NCBI GenBank assembly: GCA_013397075.1
Contig: VWZS01003656.1
Coordinates: 1 to 64,000, forward strand
Reading direction: 5' to 3'
From: Rhabdornis inornatus
Lineage: Eukaryota; Chordata; Aves; Passeriformes; Rhabdornithidae
DNA: 64,000 nt
Positions 1 to 13,300 of this stretch are shown one piece after another; the first letter of the stretch is position 1, and each line of letters opens with the position of its first letter. The notes under the pieces are model-generated. The model had not been told where the DNA came from, made no database searches, and saw only the letters and a list, made by a program, of their open reading frames with translations. Made by a program: the position numbers and the translations under genes.

Positions 1-330
1 GACGGAGTGGCGGTGCGGGCTACCCGCGGCGGGTCGGGTTGGTGTGGCTGTCCCCGGGTTCTCCTTTACGGGGAACTTTGTGTTGTGCGCGGTCTCCGTC
101 TCGGTGGGTGCCGGGGCACAGGCAGGGTCGGGTCCCTGGGACGGGGCACTGCGCCCACCAAAGGTCCTGCAGGGCTTTGGCCATCCCTGTCCCTGCAGCC
201 CGGGCGGGAGAGCGGCCGCAGCCCCTCGGGGGCTCGGCGGGACCGAGCCGAGTGAACGGAGACCTCTCGGCCATCGCCCTTTGCTGGGGACACAGCCCGG
301 GGTGTCCCGGGGCCAGCGCTGACCTCGGAC
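1..330 (+). promoter_or_regulatory. CpG-rich block, probable ITPRIP promoter / first non-coding exon
   Basis: The first ~330 bases are very GC-rich and dense in CpG dinucleotides, and the sequence becomes ordinary AT-richer DNA right after. Vertebrate housekeeping-type promoters look like this. The nearest plus-strand gene downstream is ITPRIP, whose coding exon begins with a clear splice acceptor at 17496. It must therefore have at least one upstream non-coding exon, and this island is the only good candidate in the window. Mammalian ITPRIP also has a long 5' intron. No donor site can be assigned with confidence, and the island is cut by the window edge. The small open frames here are GC-rich by-products with no recognisable protein. 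Confidence 0.5.
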
Positions 331-2654
331 ATGTACAGTCCGTGCAAAACGCATCATTGAGCCTCGCTGCGTGTGCAGTGTTACGCGGCATGCGTTTAAA
401 ACTTCCTTCTTTCTTCTGAGATACAGAGCACAGAGAGGAGGAGTGAAGCTTTCAGTAGAGCTGCTCTTCATGTGTGTAGGCATGTTTCTGGAGGTGGCCA
501 GCAGGTATTTGTAGCTCAAACCAGAGTGAGCTAGGAACTATGATACTGGAAGTCAGTGGGCTGTAAAACCGATGTGCAGAACACGAGCCTTACTGGCCTT
601 AGCATCTTCAGCTTGGCAGTCCCCTACTGAAACAGTTCTCTTGGAAACTGCCATGCTAAAATCCTTCAGGAAAATAGGACATGTTGCTATTGGCATCTCA
701 TACGTGGTCAGGCAAGATGAGCAGTGTCTCTAAGCAAACATTACTATGTTTTTAGTAAGTGCTGTAGGCCTCGCCCATACCCAGTGTGTCTCCTTCAGGC
801 ACAAGTGTTTGCCATGAGCTGCCAGGCAAGGACCTGAGCTGCCATGAAAGCAGCACTTGGACAGGAGAGCCACTACCGTGCAGCATATTGTGTTGTGTGA
901 GGTTTTTTAGTTTGGTTTGGTAATGATGGTAATGCTCTTCTGACTAAAGTGATTCTGGCTACCTTCATAGGCATCTGCTTCTAAAATCAGATTTTCCTTA
1001 GTGTAAGTGAAAGGACGTCTCTCAGTCCTCAAACAATAGAGCATATAAATTAGGAATAAAAACTTCAAGCCTTCTCTTCAACTTTGTTTTCAGCACAATA
1101 GATGCTTCATGCTGCTCTCACATGGGAACTGCACATATTAAGTGTGATTGGTACAGATGTAGAGAGGTGAATTGATTTCCCAAATTCAGAGAACCAGTGT
1201 GAGAACTGGGACCTACCGTGAGGGTTTCTTGGCTCCCAGCTGTAGATGACACTATTTTTGCTTGCATGACTTGTGTGTACAGGACTCGGTGATCTATCTG
1301 TGTTCACACCAGTAGCATCTGCAAGGAAGAAGCAACCTGTGCACACCAAAGGCACTGAGCTTGTTTATCAAGAGCTCAGGTGGTGGCCCCTCACCTTACT
1401 GTCTTCCTATTTTTGTTGCTTGGAGCATGACTATAAACTAAGAACACTTGCTTTTCTTTTTTTTTTATTTTAGCGCTACTTTCTCCCCCTCAAGTCAGAC
1501 TAAATAGCCCTGGTCAGGGACTGAGGAATTTGGTTTTCCTGAGTGATTGTATGGGCCATCTGATGACTAGGGCAGCCGAAAAAGCTGTATGTCCTGCTCC
1601 CCTTTTAGTATTTTGTGGTGCTATCCATGGGAATAAGGGCTCTTGTGTGTCTCTGCATGATGTCTCAGAGGGATGCTAATGCTTGTGATTCTTCTTGCAT
1701 GGCAATGACTAACACAGGAAAGGAATATGATCCAGAGAAACCTAACACTGGTGTTTCACAAGCTGATCTCACTAATTTCTGAGTTTGTTTTTTAAGTAAA
1801 ACTGTATGGTTTTCCAAAGGACAATTTTAGTATGGCTTTTTCAACTGTCTATCTGTTGAGTGTGGTTTCAGTATCTTGGGGATTGCCTGCAAATGAATTA
1901 ACACAGTATAGGAACTCCATGAAGAGCCTGCATGAGTCTCCCTGCTGTCCTGTGCTGTCCTGACCTGATGGCTCTGCTCTGTGGAATTGCAATCCATAGC
2001 AATGGTGCAATGGAAAAGGAAGCTGAAAAAAGCTTCTGGCTTGTTCCTTTAGATCCCCTTTAAAATGGACTGTTGGGTGGGCCAGCTCTTTCTCTCCCAA
2101 GTGTTATTACAATCCGTTTATACTGGGGAAAAAGCAGGTTTGCTGCCAGGCAGCATATTTTCCATCAGCACTTGTAATTGTTGGGTGGCGGAGAGAGGTA
2201 GAGACTCTGGTTTCCAGGCTGGAGGGAGACAGCGTGGCCAGGGTGTGCACTGGGCAGCATTGTCATGTGCCCAGCCATGAATTCCAGGTTTTGCAGGGAT
2301 GTGGGCTCAGCTGTGTAAGCAAAACCTTCTGCCTGCTCACTTCTTGGAGCGGGCAGGGAGGCAGGTAGCCAACCTTCAAGCAGTTTGAGGGATGGAGAGC
2401 TGGCCTGGGGTGTAGCTGCAGCAGGACTCTTTTTTTAGCTTGTTTATACTTACACACACACACGTGGGCCATGCAAAGTTGGCTGAGCCAACCTTGACCA
2501 GCAGCAAAACAAACAGGTTTTACTGCCATGACCTGAAGGCCAGATCAGCTGCTGAGCTTCGCTGGAGCAGGGACAGCTTTCATTTCTGTCAAGGAGAGGA
2601 GGCTTTCATATAGGGCTGACTCAAAACAAACGTTGTGCTGGTTTGTTCAGACTT

Positions 2655-3535
2655 CCTCATGGAAGCAGTGTTAAGAAGGCTTATTCAAGACAAAGAGGTG
2701 CTGCCAGGTAGCCAGCATGGCTTCGCTGAGGGCAAATCATGCCTGACCAATCTGATGGCCTTCTGTGATGGAGGGAGTACAATGTGTGGCAAGGGAAGAC
2801 AGACTGATGTAATTCACCCAGACTTCTGTAAGACCTTTGACATGATTCCATATGATATCCTCATCTCCAAATTGGAGAGAAATTAATTGGAAGGGTTGAC
2901 TGTTCAGTGGATAAGGATTTGGCTGGATGGGCGCATCCAGAGAGTTATGGCCATTGGCTCTCTGTCCAGGTGAGAGTCAGTGGTGTCTCTCAGGGACTGG
3001 TGCTCTTTAATACCTGTGTCAGTGGCACAGTGAGATCGAGTGCACCCTCAGCAGCTTTGCAGGTGACACGCAGCTGAGTGGTGCTGTTGGCACAACAGAG
3101 GGAAGGGATGGCATCCAGGGAGAGCTGGACAGGCTTGAGAGGTGGGCCCACAATTCAACAAGGCCAAGCGCAAGATGCTGCACCTGGTTTGGGACAACCC
3201 CAGCTATGAGAACAGACTGGGAGAACTCATTGAGAGCAACCCTGTAGAGAATGACTTGGGGTCTCTGAATGAAAGACTGGATCAACACAGCAATGTGTGC
3301 CTGTAGCCCAGAAAGCCAAACATGTCCTGGGCTGCATCCAAAGCAGCACAGCCAGCAGGTCAAGGGAGAGGATTCTGCCCCTCTACTCCACTGTGCTGAG
3401 ACTCCACAGTGCTGCATCCATCATCCATCCGCACAAGAAGGACACAGAACTCTTGGAGCAGGTACAAAGGAGGCCACAAAGATGATCAGAAAACAGGCTG
3501 AGAGAATTGTTCAGCCTGGAGATTCTGGAGAGTAG
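2655..3535 (+). mobile_element. Degenerate CR1 LINE fragment (ORF2 reverse transcriptase relic)
   Basis: Plus-strand translation in shifting frames resembles the C-terminal half of CR1 ORF2. A run containing QHGFAEGKSCLTNL (~2714-2755) is followed by DFCKTFDMIPYDIL, then a stop at 2884. The region of the catalytic FADDT box reads FAGDTQLSG at 3056-3082, so one catalytic aspartate has become glycine. Farther on, LGCIQSSTASRSRE lies in yet another frame near 3330-3370. At least three frames are used, so the copy is dead. It ends at a TTGTTCAGCCTGG-type segment (~3508) without the canonical 3' octamer tail. Both ends are approximate. Confidence 0.85.
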
Positions 3536-6500
3536 TCATTGTGGCCTTCCAGTACCCATAAGACTCTGTCAAGGTCTCTCCAACATCTATAAACATTAGT
3601 TGAGGGAGACCCTAACTTAAACTCTCTCTTTTGAGATTTAAAAATTATTTTAACAAGTGAATTTTATGTCCCATAGCAGCAGTTCCTGCCCAGCATTTAA
3701 TAGCTCCTTTCCTTTCCAGGCAGACACACCTGCTATACCTCACTGGCCCTGAGCCACCATGAGACCAGACACTGCAGGCCCTGAGGGTTTACAAATATCA
3801 CCTGGGATATTACAGTGCAGATCCAGACCCTTGGGGCTTGGGGTGTCTTTCTCCTGTATTCAGCAGTCTGAACAGCAGTTCAGTGCTGCTGCTGCTGTGT
3901 TGTGGCACACTGGTTGAGCAGGGGCACCAGCAGCCCTGCAAGATGGGAGGGCTGGGCAGAACCCATTTCCCCACTTTGGCCTCAGAGTGGAAGATGGAAA
4001 CAGAAGTGAAACTCTACACATAGTCTGGTCAAAGCAGGTATGTGGGAGGAGGGAGGTGAATTGAAGGAGGTCAAGAGAGCAAGCATGTGTCAACCTAATG
4101 CTGAGTCCTTAAAAGGGGCTTAAAGCTCAGCTCAGCCCAGACTGATTGTTTCATCAGGCTTTGGATGAAATGGTGGGAAGGTTGAAATGGTGGTAGCTAG
4201 AAATGGGGGTGGTGCTTTCCTCCTCCCCAGCCAATCTGTGTGCAGCTGGGGAGGAGGAAAGTCTCTGTTGTCTGCCTGCAACCAGCTTGTTGGGTCTTCT
4301 CCTTCTGGTTGGGGGCCTTTGCTTCCTGTTGCATATAAAATTTCTTCACTTCTCTATCCTAAAATATTGTAGTTTATCTTTTGCGGTTCTGTGTTTCACA
4401 TCTTCCTGTGCTCTTACACTTGCTTCCTGCCTCTTCTGTGTTTTCTGTTTCTCCCATTAGTTCTGTAAACCCAACTCCACAAGCAAGTATTTCTACTTTA
4501 CAAGCTGCTTACAGCTTTTTCTAGACAAACCAATCCCAGACAAAACTGTCCCAGCCCTTGCACTTATGCAGCTGCTCATTTGACCCTAATCCACTTTAAA
4601 AGGAGAGTGCTGCTGGGTGAGGATGGAGTCAGAGGAGGGAGGTCCTTGCTTGTTGACACATCTGCAAGGCTGAGAGACCCGTGGTGTGATTTACACGCTT
4701 TCCCATGGGAGAAGTAGTGTTTTAACTCTTCCCTGATCACTTCAAACTGATTATTTCTGTTCTCTTGAGCTTTTATGATCATTTTATTAGGTAAGGGGGT
4801 GAGTTAATCTCTCTTTTAATCAATCTGTGATTTAGATAACTGCATTATGTACCCATCTTCTGCCTGCACTTCCTCATTCATTCTCTTTGTGTTTTGCAGA
4901 CTTCCTGGCTGTGCTTCAGTGGTGAGTGACTGAATTTAGTCTTCTCTGCATCACGGTGATAGTAGTAATGTGGAGTTTAATGAGCACCTGCAAAGCTGTG
5001 TAGCAGGTAAGTGCTCCAGGGGTCATTCTTCCTTCTAGATTTTATGTGATTTAAAAAAGCTTCCTGATGGGATCTCACTAAGAGATCTTGAGCCTTGCAG
5101 CAGAAATGCTGAAAGGAAATTGGTGTGGCTCATATTTTAGAAATGTTCCCAGCAGTAAGGTTCAGACAGCTTCTTGCAAAGCAAAAGTAGCAATGTTTTG
5201 AAGGTTTAATTTGGAAATGGCTTCAGTTGGGAAGATCAGTGTTAAAAGGCTCTCTCCTTCAGACTTTCAGTATAAAATTGTTCTTACCTGGCTGGTTGGT
5301 ACAGTTGGGATCTAGTAAGAGAGTGATGGCAGAGGGGAACCAAAGGGTCCAAAGCTTTGCTGAACATCATCAGCTACTGATGCATTTTCTGCTGTGGAGG
5401 AGAACTTGCCAGAAGTACCTTATCCAGACTGGGAAAGTACTGGAATTCCCCTCTTTGAAGTGTTAGAGGGAGAGCAGATGCCTGAAAGTGCCTGGATGAC
5501 TTCCAGATGATCAAGGGTGACAGCAGAGGGAGACGAAGGCAAATCATGCTTTCGCAAGCCAGCGATGTGTAGAGTTTTCATGTTTGTATGAAAACCCCTA
5601 AAAACACACTGAAAGGAGAACTGGGTGAAACCAAGATGTCTGGCAGTACTGCTCTGTGAGTGTGTGACAGGAGGCTCTGCGGGTAGCAGTGGTGAGAGGG
5701 CAAGAACTGGAGCTGATGACAGAGAGAGCTGCCAGAGCAGCAGTCCTGGCTGCCACAATGTCCTGCTACACCTCTGAGTACCTGTTAGTTCATGCACTCC
5801 ACGTGATTTTTTTTCTTAACTTATTCTGAGCCGGTGCTGGGTGGTGTCTGTCCCCTTTTTCCCATCACAGAGTTCAAACAGCTGCTCTGCTCTAGGAAAG
5901 CTCAACTCAGAGAGTTCCCTGGCATGCTCCTCCAGCCAGCCCTGATCAAAGCTGTGAGAGTTGGCCCACTGCCATTCTCCTCTGTGTAAATGAAGCTCTT
6001 TCTCTTTTTCCTTTCCATTCACCATCTTTCATTATTATCCCTCCTCCAGAGGCAGGTTTTACTGGCTGATCTAGCACATTATTTGTATCAGCAATGTTTG
6101 CCTCAAGGCAGAGATGCTTTTTCAGCAGTTATACAGAAAACATCTGATGCATCCCACTGCCATGTATGTGGCTCAGAAAAACCAAGCATGGTGTTGGCAA
6201 GGATGAGGACCATTGCAGCCAGCTGTTGCAGAATTTAAATCCTGTTGGGCACAGTTTCCAGCTCATAGGGTTATTCTGCTTGCCTGGCAAAGGAAAACTG
6301 TTACCGTTCCTTCACTTCTGAAACCAGGGGAAGAGCACGTAGAGAAGGTTCTTGTGCCTGAGCAGGAAAAGGAACATGAGTTAGAAGGTGTCAGCTGAGC
6401 CACCTGTGTAACCAACTCATCTTTCCCTGGGTTGCCTCTGGGGATGGTGGGTGCCTTCAGTTGAAAAGGTAGTGTTTGTGGTAAAACCCAGAAAAAGCAA

Positions 6501-8700
6501 TGTAAATCAGCTTGAGAGTGCCTTGCATTCAGCTTTTCCAAATTGCAGAGGGTTTGGTGATGAGTGGTGAGCACCTGATGTGGAGTGGGAGCAGATGGTT
6601 CCCACGCTGTCTGCAAGGAGGTAAAGGAGCTCCCTAAGACAAGATACCACCTGCCTGTGCCAGGATCCCAGCAAGGATCCAAACAGCTTGTTTTGGAGAA
6701 TGCACATGTGCTGATAAGGAGACTTTCCTGCAGGTAGGGGCAGCTAAGCAGTTGTCTAGACTGCCTTGGGAGGCAGAGATTTGCTGGAAGTTTTTCAGAA
6801 CAAAGTAAACAGAGACTTGCCAGGAATCATCCAGGCACGGTGTAAGCCATGCGTGTAGGCAGAGGGAAGAAACTCTATTGCTTTTTCAGACCTCTTTTTC
6901 CTCCTATTTTTTAAGCTCTTGTGGAGTGTTAACACATACCAGAGGTGGACCTAAGGAGATGTTCTCAAGCTTAAAATGTCACACTTGGTAACCACACTGT
7001 CATGCTTCTCAGAGGGGCTTTATCTTCTGTATCTGCACCCAAAATGCTTCGATCTTAATCTATTTCCTCCTGGATGTTCAGGTACCTTACTGCCACTGGT
7101 TTCAGAGGAGAATTTGACTTTTAAAGGCCTCTGGGGATTTAGCAACCAAATACCTTGGGGCTGTTGGAAATCTGAGGGAAAATACTTGAGGTTTCAGCAG
7201 CACAGACACCTCTGCACTGCAGATTTCAACTCATTCGTGGTAATTAAAAATTACCCTTATCTTCCAGTCTTGCAGGGGCAAGAATGGCAGGGATGTCTCT
7301 ATTTTGGGTAGCTGGAATCCACCAGTTGACCCTCCCCTCCTGTAACACACAATTACACAAATTATCTGGCACAGTTGGTGACTTAAGGACAGAGCTCTAG
7401 TGTGGTCCCACCTAGTGAGCTGGCTGTGCTCAGTCTAAGACTCATGGCCATGCTCTTCTGCAGCCAAACTCAAAAGATGGTCTGAAGGTGCTTGGATGAT
7501 GTTTATCCCACCTTCCCGTTGACTCATAGCTGCACCGTGCTCTGGGAATAGGTGCAGGGTTCTGATCTCATGCTCTGACAGAGTTACAGGAAGAAATGTT
7601 GACTGAAAGAGTTGTGTTTGTGTGCTAAGTCATCCACAACACGTGCTCTCAGCTCAGCCTTGTATTTGCTGCCCGTCCTGGATGCTTTGGGTCTCCCATG
7701 TGGAGCTGGAGGCTTTGCTCCTTGCTGAGCTCCTTGCCTGCTGCAGCAGAGGGGATTTTGTGCCTGTGAGCAGGGGCCCCACAGCTCTGACTCATAGTTC
7801 CCATTACGTTGTGACTTAGCCTTTAAGTGAGCTGAGAGGCTGTCCCTTGGCTTTCAAACAAAGCCTTCCTTTGTTGTGCCCAGGGTATAAAGAAAGCAAC
7901 CGTATGTGCTCACCCCACACATCCCAAATGAAAACCACGTGGCTTCACAACCTTAATAAATGTGTGTTTGATACTTCTGCTGCAGCACTGCAAGTTAACA
8001 TTGCTCCTTTCCCCTTGACTCTTTTTAAAGTTTTTCTTCCCAGCATTCAATTTACAAATTCTTCAGCAAAACAAGAGCTTAGAGATGTTTTCTTTTCTTG
8101 GTAAAAAGAGGGGACTGAGCAGAGAGCAAATGAGAATAATTCAGTATGGGTGCATGTGGCAATAGGCTGTCTCTGAGTGCAAATAGCTCTGGGTTGGTGG
8201 CCAGGGGTGCTGAAAGGATGAGCTTCGTGGAAATATTGTACAGAAGTGGGGCAGTTTGTTTTCTTGTATGACTTTGCTTTCTTCTGCTGCTTTTTGTTTA
8301 TTCAAACTCATTTTGTAGAGTTGGATTAGCCAGAAGTACTCTGCAGCCAACATATTTGTGTGCATGCGTCTGCCTTGGCAGTTTTTAGGTTTATGGCAAG
8401 TGAGCCAAGACTGGGATTTCTGCTTCCCAAAGCGTTTGTGTTGTTTCTCTTGATCTTTTCTAGAGTCACTAGGTAATGAAGTAAGAGGGTTTGATTCTTC
8501 CTCAAAGGCTGTGTGCAATGCACAGCGTCTCTGCTTAGATCAGGGAATCATCCTGGTGAGGGGCAAGGAAGTGGTGCAATGCAGTAAAAGTGCTTTTGTT
8601 CTCTCTTCCTTCCACACCCTCTACCCATCCCTTCAGGGGCTTTCACAGTCTCCTGGGTTGTGTTTTGTTTTTTACTTTATTTAAAGAACTATATTGTGTT

Positions 8701-8752
8701 AAAACAAAAAACAAAAACCCAAACAAAAACAACAACAACAACAAAAAAAGCT
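8701..8752 (+). repeat. A/C-rich low-complexity run with (CAA)n
   Basis: AAAAC/AAC-type simple repeat that includes five consecutive CAA units. It could be an old retroposon tail, but no element body is recognisable upstream. Confidence 0.75.
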
Positions 8753-9865
8753 GGGATTTCAGGCAATGGAATAAAGCATTGCTTTTGATTTCTGTGGCAA
8801 CAATAGCCAGCTTTTAAATACAGTTCTTTCCCAATTGTTTGAATACAAACAGCAGTGACTAGTTAGCAAAACAATGGTCCAATATCACACAAACCTTCAA
8901 TCCTATCCGGTGGTTTTGGGTCCTGTTTAAGCAGATACTTGGACCTGCAGATTTCATGACCTATGAGTGTGGCTTTGTCACTGAGTCAAGACTGTGATGG
9001 AGTAGAAGATCTCAGATCAGCCAAATTCCCAACCTGCAAAGATAATTTCTTTTTGCTGTGTTTTTGTTCAGCACCTCAGTGTGGAAGTGTCCGGCAATTA
9101 CTGTGCTTTCTGCTGTCTGTAATATGTAAGTGCTCATTGTTCATGACTGAAATGGGATTTCATAGTTTCACATGTAAAACCTAATCACTCTGTGAGTCAT
9201 GTCTGAGCCCTGCCAATATTCACATGTGCTCTTCTGAGATGTGCTGGAGTGCTGTTTTCCTGCTGGGAAATCAACTTTCTAATAATGTTTCCATCAATTA
9301 TTTTAATACCAAACCATTTGTTCCAATGGTGTACAATTAAGTTGAATGTACAAGGATGCATACGCTTACCACAGGATGAGGAGAGCCAGAGTAACCACTG
9401 CCTGATTTAACAACACTGGTGTGGGGGTTTTCCACCTTGCTGAGAATTAACTGGGGAAAAGGAGGGCAGATTTAAACAACCATCTTGGCAATTGATCTCT
9501 TTGTGTACTCGCCACCTCTCCCTGAGGTGACTGCCAGGTGGGATCCATGAGCCATGGCTGCCTCATGTGTAAGGAGCTGATGTGTGGCTGAGGAGGTGAC
9601 AGCCAGAGCAGGGCCCAGCATAAGCACCAGGTGGAGACCAGAGAGGATCTGTGCAATGACAGTGCTCCATCCACTGTGGTTGACACTATCAGGCTTTTGG
9701 TGGAGCAGCAGGAGTGTTTGTCCATCTGTGCTGATGAAAGATTGTGCAAGGGAATGACCAGCTATTGCCCACACTCCCATCATGTTGGGTTGGAGGAGGA
9801 GGATCCTGGTAAGGGTGGTAAACTAAGGTTTTTTTTCTTTGCCTGTGGCTTTTCTCCTCTTAAAA

Positions 9866-9908
9866 AAATCCCAAAACAAACGAACAAAACAACCAACAAA
9901 ACCCACAC
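9866..9908 (+). repeat. A/C-rich low-complexity run
   Basis: Imperfect AAAC/AACA simple repeat lying just after a T-rich run at about 9829-9840. No coding or transposon signature was seen next to it. Confidence 0.65.
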
Positions 9909-10315
9909 AAGTTTGGTCTACTCCAGTTGTTTTCCTCACTATTAACAGACAAAACCAAACAGAATTTATTTGGCTTAAAAAGGCAAGCTGTTCCTGGCTG
10001 TGGTCCTACTATAACAGCTCAATACATGGGTGGGAGTCACATACACACTTCCTACCTTTGCCCTCCTGTCTCTCCTGCAGCCAGCACTATGTTCCAGTTT
10101 GTAAAACCCCTTCTTGGCAATGAGCAGGATGCTGAGTAATACTTCTCATGCTGTTGGCTGTCTCCTGGTCTCCACGGGCACCCTCTCTTGGGTCCAGCCT
10201 TGCATGGAGTAAACACTGAGTGCTTTGGGGACATGACATGTCTCTGCATTATTATTAGTTGTTAAAGCTGCCTTTAATGGTGGCTACTGGCTTCTGGGGC
10301 AGGAAGAGGATCATG

Positions 10316-10351
10316 TTTTGATTAGTGTCTTGATTAGTGTTTTGATTAGTG
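10316..10351 (+). repeat. Three-copy short tandem repeat, unit ~12 bp
   Basis: The unit TTTTGATTAGTG occurs about three times in tandem with one or two substitutions. No function is evident. Confidence 0.75.
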
Positions 10352-13300
10352 GCATGATAACTGTATGCACTAAGAAACAATGGCTTAGAAATGGGCCCAA
10401 TAAATCCCCACTTGCTGATGAAACTGAGAATCTAACACGTGCCACATCTCTTTGGGTTTTGGAAAAGAGCCCTAGAAGGCAAATAGCTCCCTTTGAGCCC
10501 GAAAGAATACTTTGCACTGTCTAGGCTTTGGGGTAAGGGGGACCGTGGGATTTTATGGCAGCAGCTTGTAAATGCACCCATGTACAGTGAAAGCTAAGGC
10601 AGGATGGGATTACCTCTGAACATCCTGAGTGCTACTGCAAGAAGAAAACAAGAAAACCATACTACTTGTACCCACAGTGGGCACTGGAATGTTAGGGGGT
10701 TCAGACTGCAGCAAGGGAGAGTTAACACGGCCTGAGGAAAAGCTTCCTGATGGCAAAGGCAGTACATGACTAGAAGACAGGAGAGAGACTACCTGTCTTT
10801 CCTAAGGCCAGTCAAGCACTCCTCTGCTTGGAGAGAAGCTGACAAAATCCGTTTGGACCTGGGGCTGCACAGCAGTGTCTGCTTCCAGAGCATTGCCAGT
10901 GCCCTTCACGTGCTTATCTCCCCCAAATCCTCCTGCCCGTGGGAAGGGAGGGCTATCTAGTCCTGTACACAGGATGAGCATCAGCATTTCCTTGGAAATA
11001 CCTGATCTGGTGACCCCCCAGGAGGAAAATATTGTTTCCGAAAGCCCACAGCAGAGCTGTTTGGCAGGATGTCCACCTCGGGCTGCACGACTGACCCTGT
11101 TGGCACTGCAGCAGCCTGGGACAGGATGTCCACGGATATTACGAAAGGCTGATGTTCTCAATCTAACAGCAGAACAATAGCTGTCAGGCAAGTGGCCTTG
11201 TCCAACTGCTGTGCTGTGGCCAAGCAGCTAATCTGGGGTGTGGCTTCCAGGCATGGTTTGGAAGGCAGTTGCTCTGCCAGACCTGACTGCCATAGTCCTG
11301 GGCAGGCCAGTTGGCTTGTTCTGGTTTTAAACGTGGTTGTGTTACCAGTCTCAACATTCAGGCCCCTGCACCCCCTGTATTGGTGCATTTAATCGTTCTC
11401 CACTTGAGGCTTTGGTAGAGATCCAAAGACAGAGCCCAATCCTACCTGTCTGTGCTGAACCAGCTGTGACTGTGCTGGCAGCTGGAATTGGGTACTTTGT
11501 CTGTAGCAATAATTTAATGCTGAAAAACAAGTCAGAACATGAGTTAGAGCTGCTGTGGCTGGCACTGTTCTGTCCCAGTCGACATCTCATCCCACTGACA
11601 TCCCGCACACAGCTTAATTCATAGGGGCTGAAAGAACAGGACAAGTCGATGCTTCTCCAGCTCTGTATTGGATTTCTATCCCTTAATTTTCCCGTCTGGG
11701 CTGTGTGTGCTGCAGCTGACTGTGTGCTCAGGAGATGGGAGAGCAAGAGCCTGTCCTGGGTGCTCTGTGCTGTGTGGATGTGGGGTTGTCTAAGAAACTG
11801 CATGTGTACAGGTTTTTGGCAGTAAGAATAATACTGACATGCAACTCTGTAATTCCCATTTCTCTGTCATTGTGCAAGTTTCTTCTTCAAATCAGAGCTT
11901 GTAGTCCCCACTAAGAGAAGCCATGATTTCTTTCAGTGGCAGCTGGATCATCTCACTGCAGAGGTGGCAGTGACACAAATGGAGAAAGATATGGTGCATT
12001 ACTAACGGCTTTCAGCAAACTTTTGTTCTTTACTAGATCTTCATAAATGCAGCAGAAGCTTTTTTCAGACTAAACACTCAAAGGCCAAAATTTGTTCACT
12101 GTTGTACAGCAAGAGAAGGAATCACAGAGCTCCCAGAAACTCCACCATAAGGAAGTACAGCTGGTCTGGGCCTGAAACCCCTCAGAGTGAGGTTCACATC
12201 TTCCCAGTAATAAAGTCCCAGTTGCAGGTTAGTGCCTGGTTTGACCTGTTAATCTCTGCAGTCAAAACAAGTAGCAGATTCCTTTCCAAACCTCAAGGAC
12301 CTTCCCAATAAGAGAGTCAGAAATCGTATGTGTTCCCATGAAAATTCTGGTTTCAAAAATTTGGCAGCTTTCAATGAAAAAAGCCTCCCAACCAGCTGTA
12401 TTTTCTATCATCTATTTGAAATGCCTCTTTTCTTGCAGCCTACCAAAGCAAAACACAATGTAGCAGCCACCTATTCATTGCCTTTTGTGTCAGCCAAATT
12501 GCAGGAAGCAATCAAGTGTGTGTAAGTGATGCCTTGGCGTGTTCCACTGTAATACTGAACTGCACTCAGTGGATTGACTTGGGTTTTTCCAAGTTAAGAA
12601 TCAAAGCTTCAGCTCACTCCTGCCTGGTTTATTGCTGAACACCAGACAGAGTATGTTTTGCTTACCATGATTCAAAATTTAGAGGAATAAAATGGCTGAA
12701 AAAATAAAGCCACATGAGGAACTCCTGAGTAAAGAAAGGCACTGTTATTAAATGGGAAATACTTTCCCTTGTCTTCAGAGAAGGTGGAGGGTTATCTGGG
12801 CTCAGAGCACATGAACAGCCTGCAGAGGCAAGCTGCAAGCTGCCATCTCTTTCTTTCCTTTGCCGGTTTGAGCAGGAGGCAAAAGGTTCAAAGCTGCTAT
12901 GGAAAAGGGTGTGGGGAAGGCTTAGGGATATCAGAAATTAAGCACATTTAGCTGGAAGAGACAGGACATTTTTATGAGTTTGAGCATCGTCATCTCCATG
13001 AAGAACTTTGCTGCCCCTCAGGGAAATGCCCTGTGACAGGGGGAGAGCGCACATTGCCACAGGACAGCAGCTGCTTCAGGCTGGTCCACACAAACCCATA
13101 CAGAGCTCATACAGCTCTGTGATGCTCCCAGGTGAAGAGGAGGAGAAGCTGAAGGTGCAGCTGCTGCTGCCTGGCTCTGTCAAGGCTTCTTCCTGTGCTG
13201 CTTCTCTTCCCTTTCCTCATGCTGTGCTACCTGGAACTGTGCTCTGGGCAAGCCAAACATTAGTGAATTGTGCAGCACAGGGCTTTCAGATCAGCTAGCA

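Noticed and set aside
3019..3417. 132-codon minus-strand open frame
   Set aside because: Antisense of the CR1 ORF2 relic on the plus strand; not an independent gene.
11351..11803. 150-codon minus-strand open frame
   Set aside because: Low-complexity Ser/Gln-rich translation without any recognisable motif, in a region with no other gene evidence.
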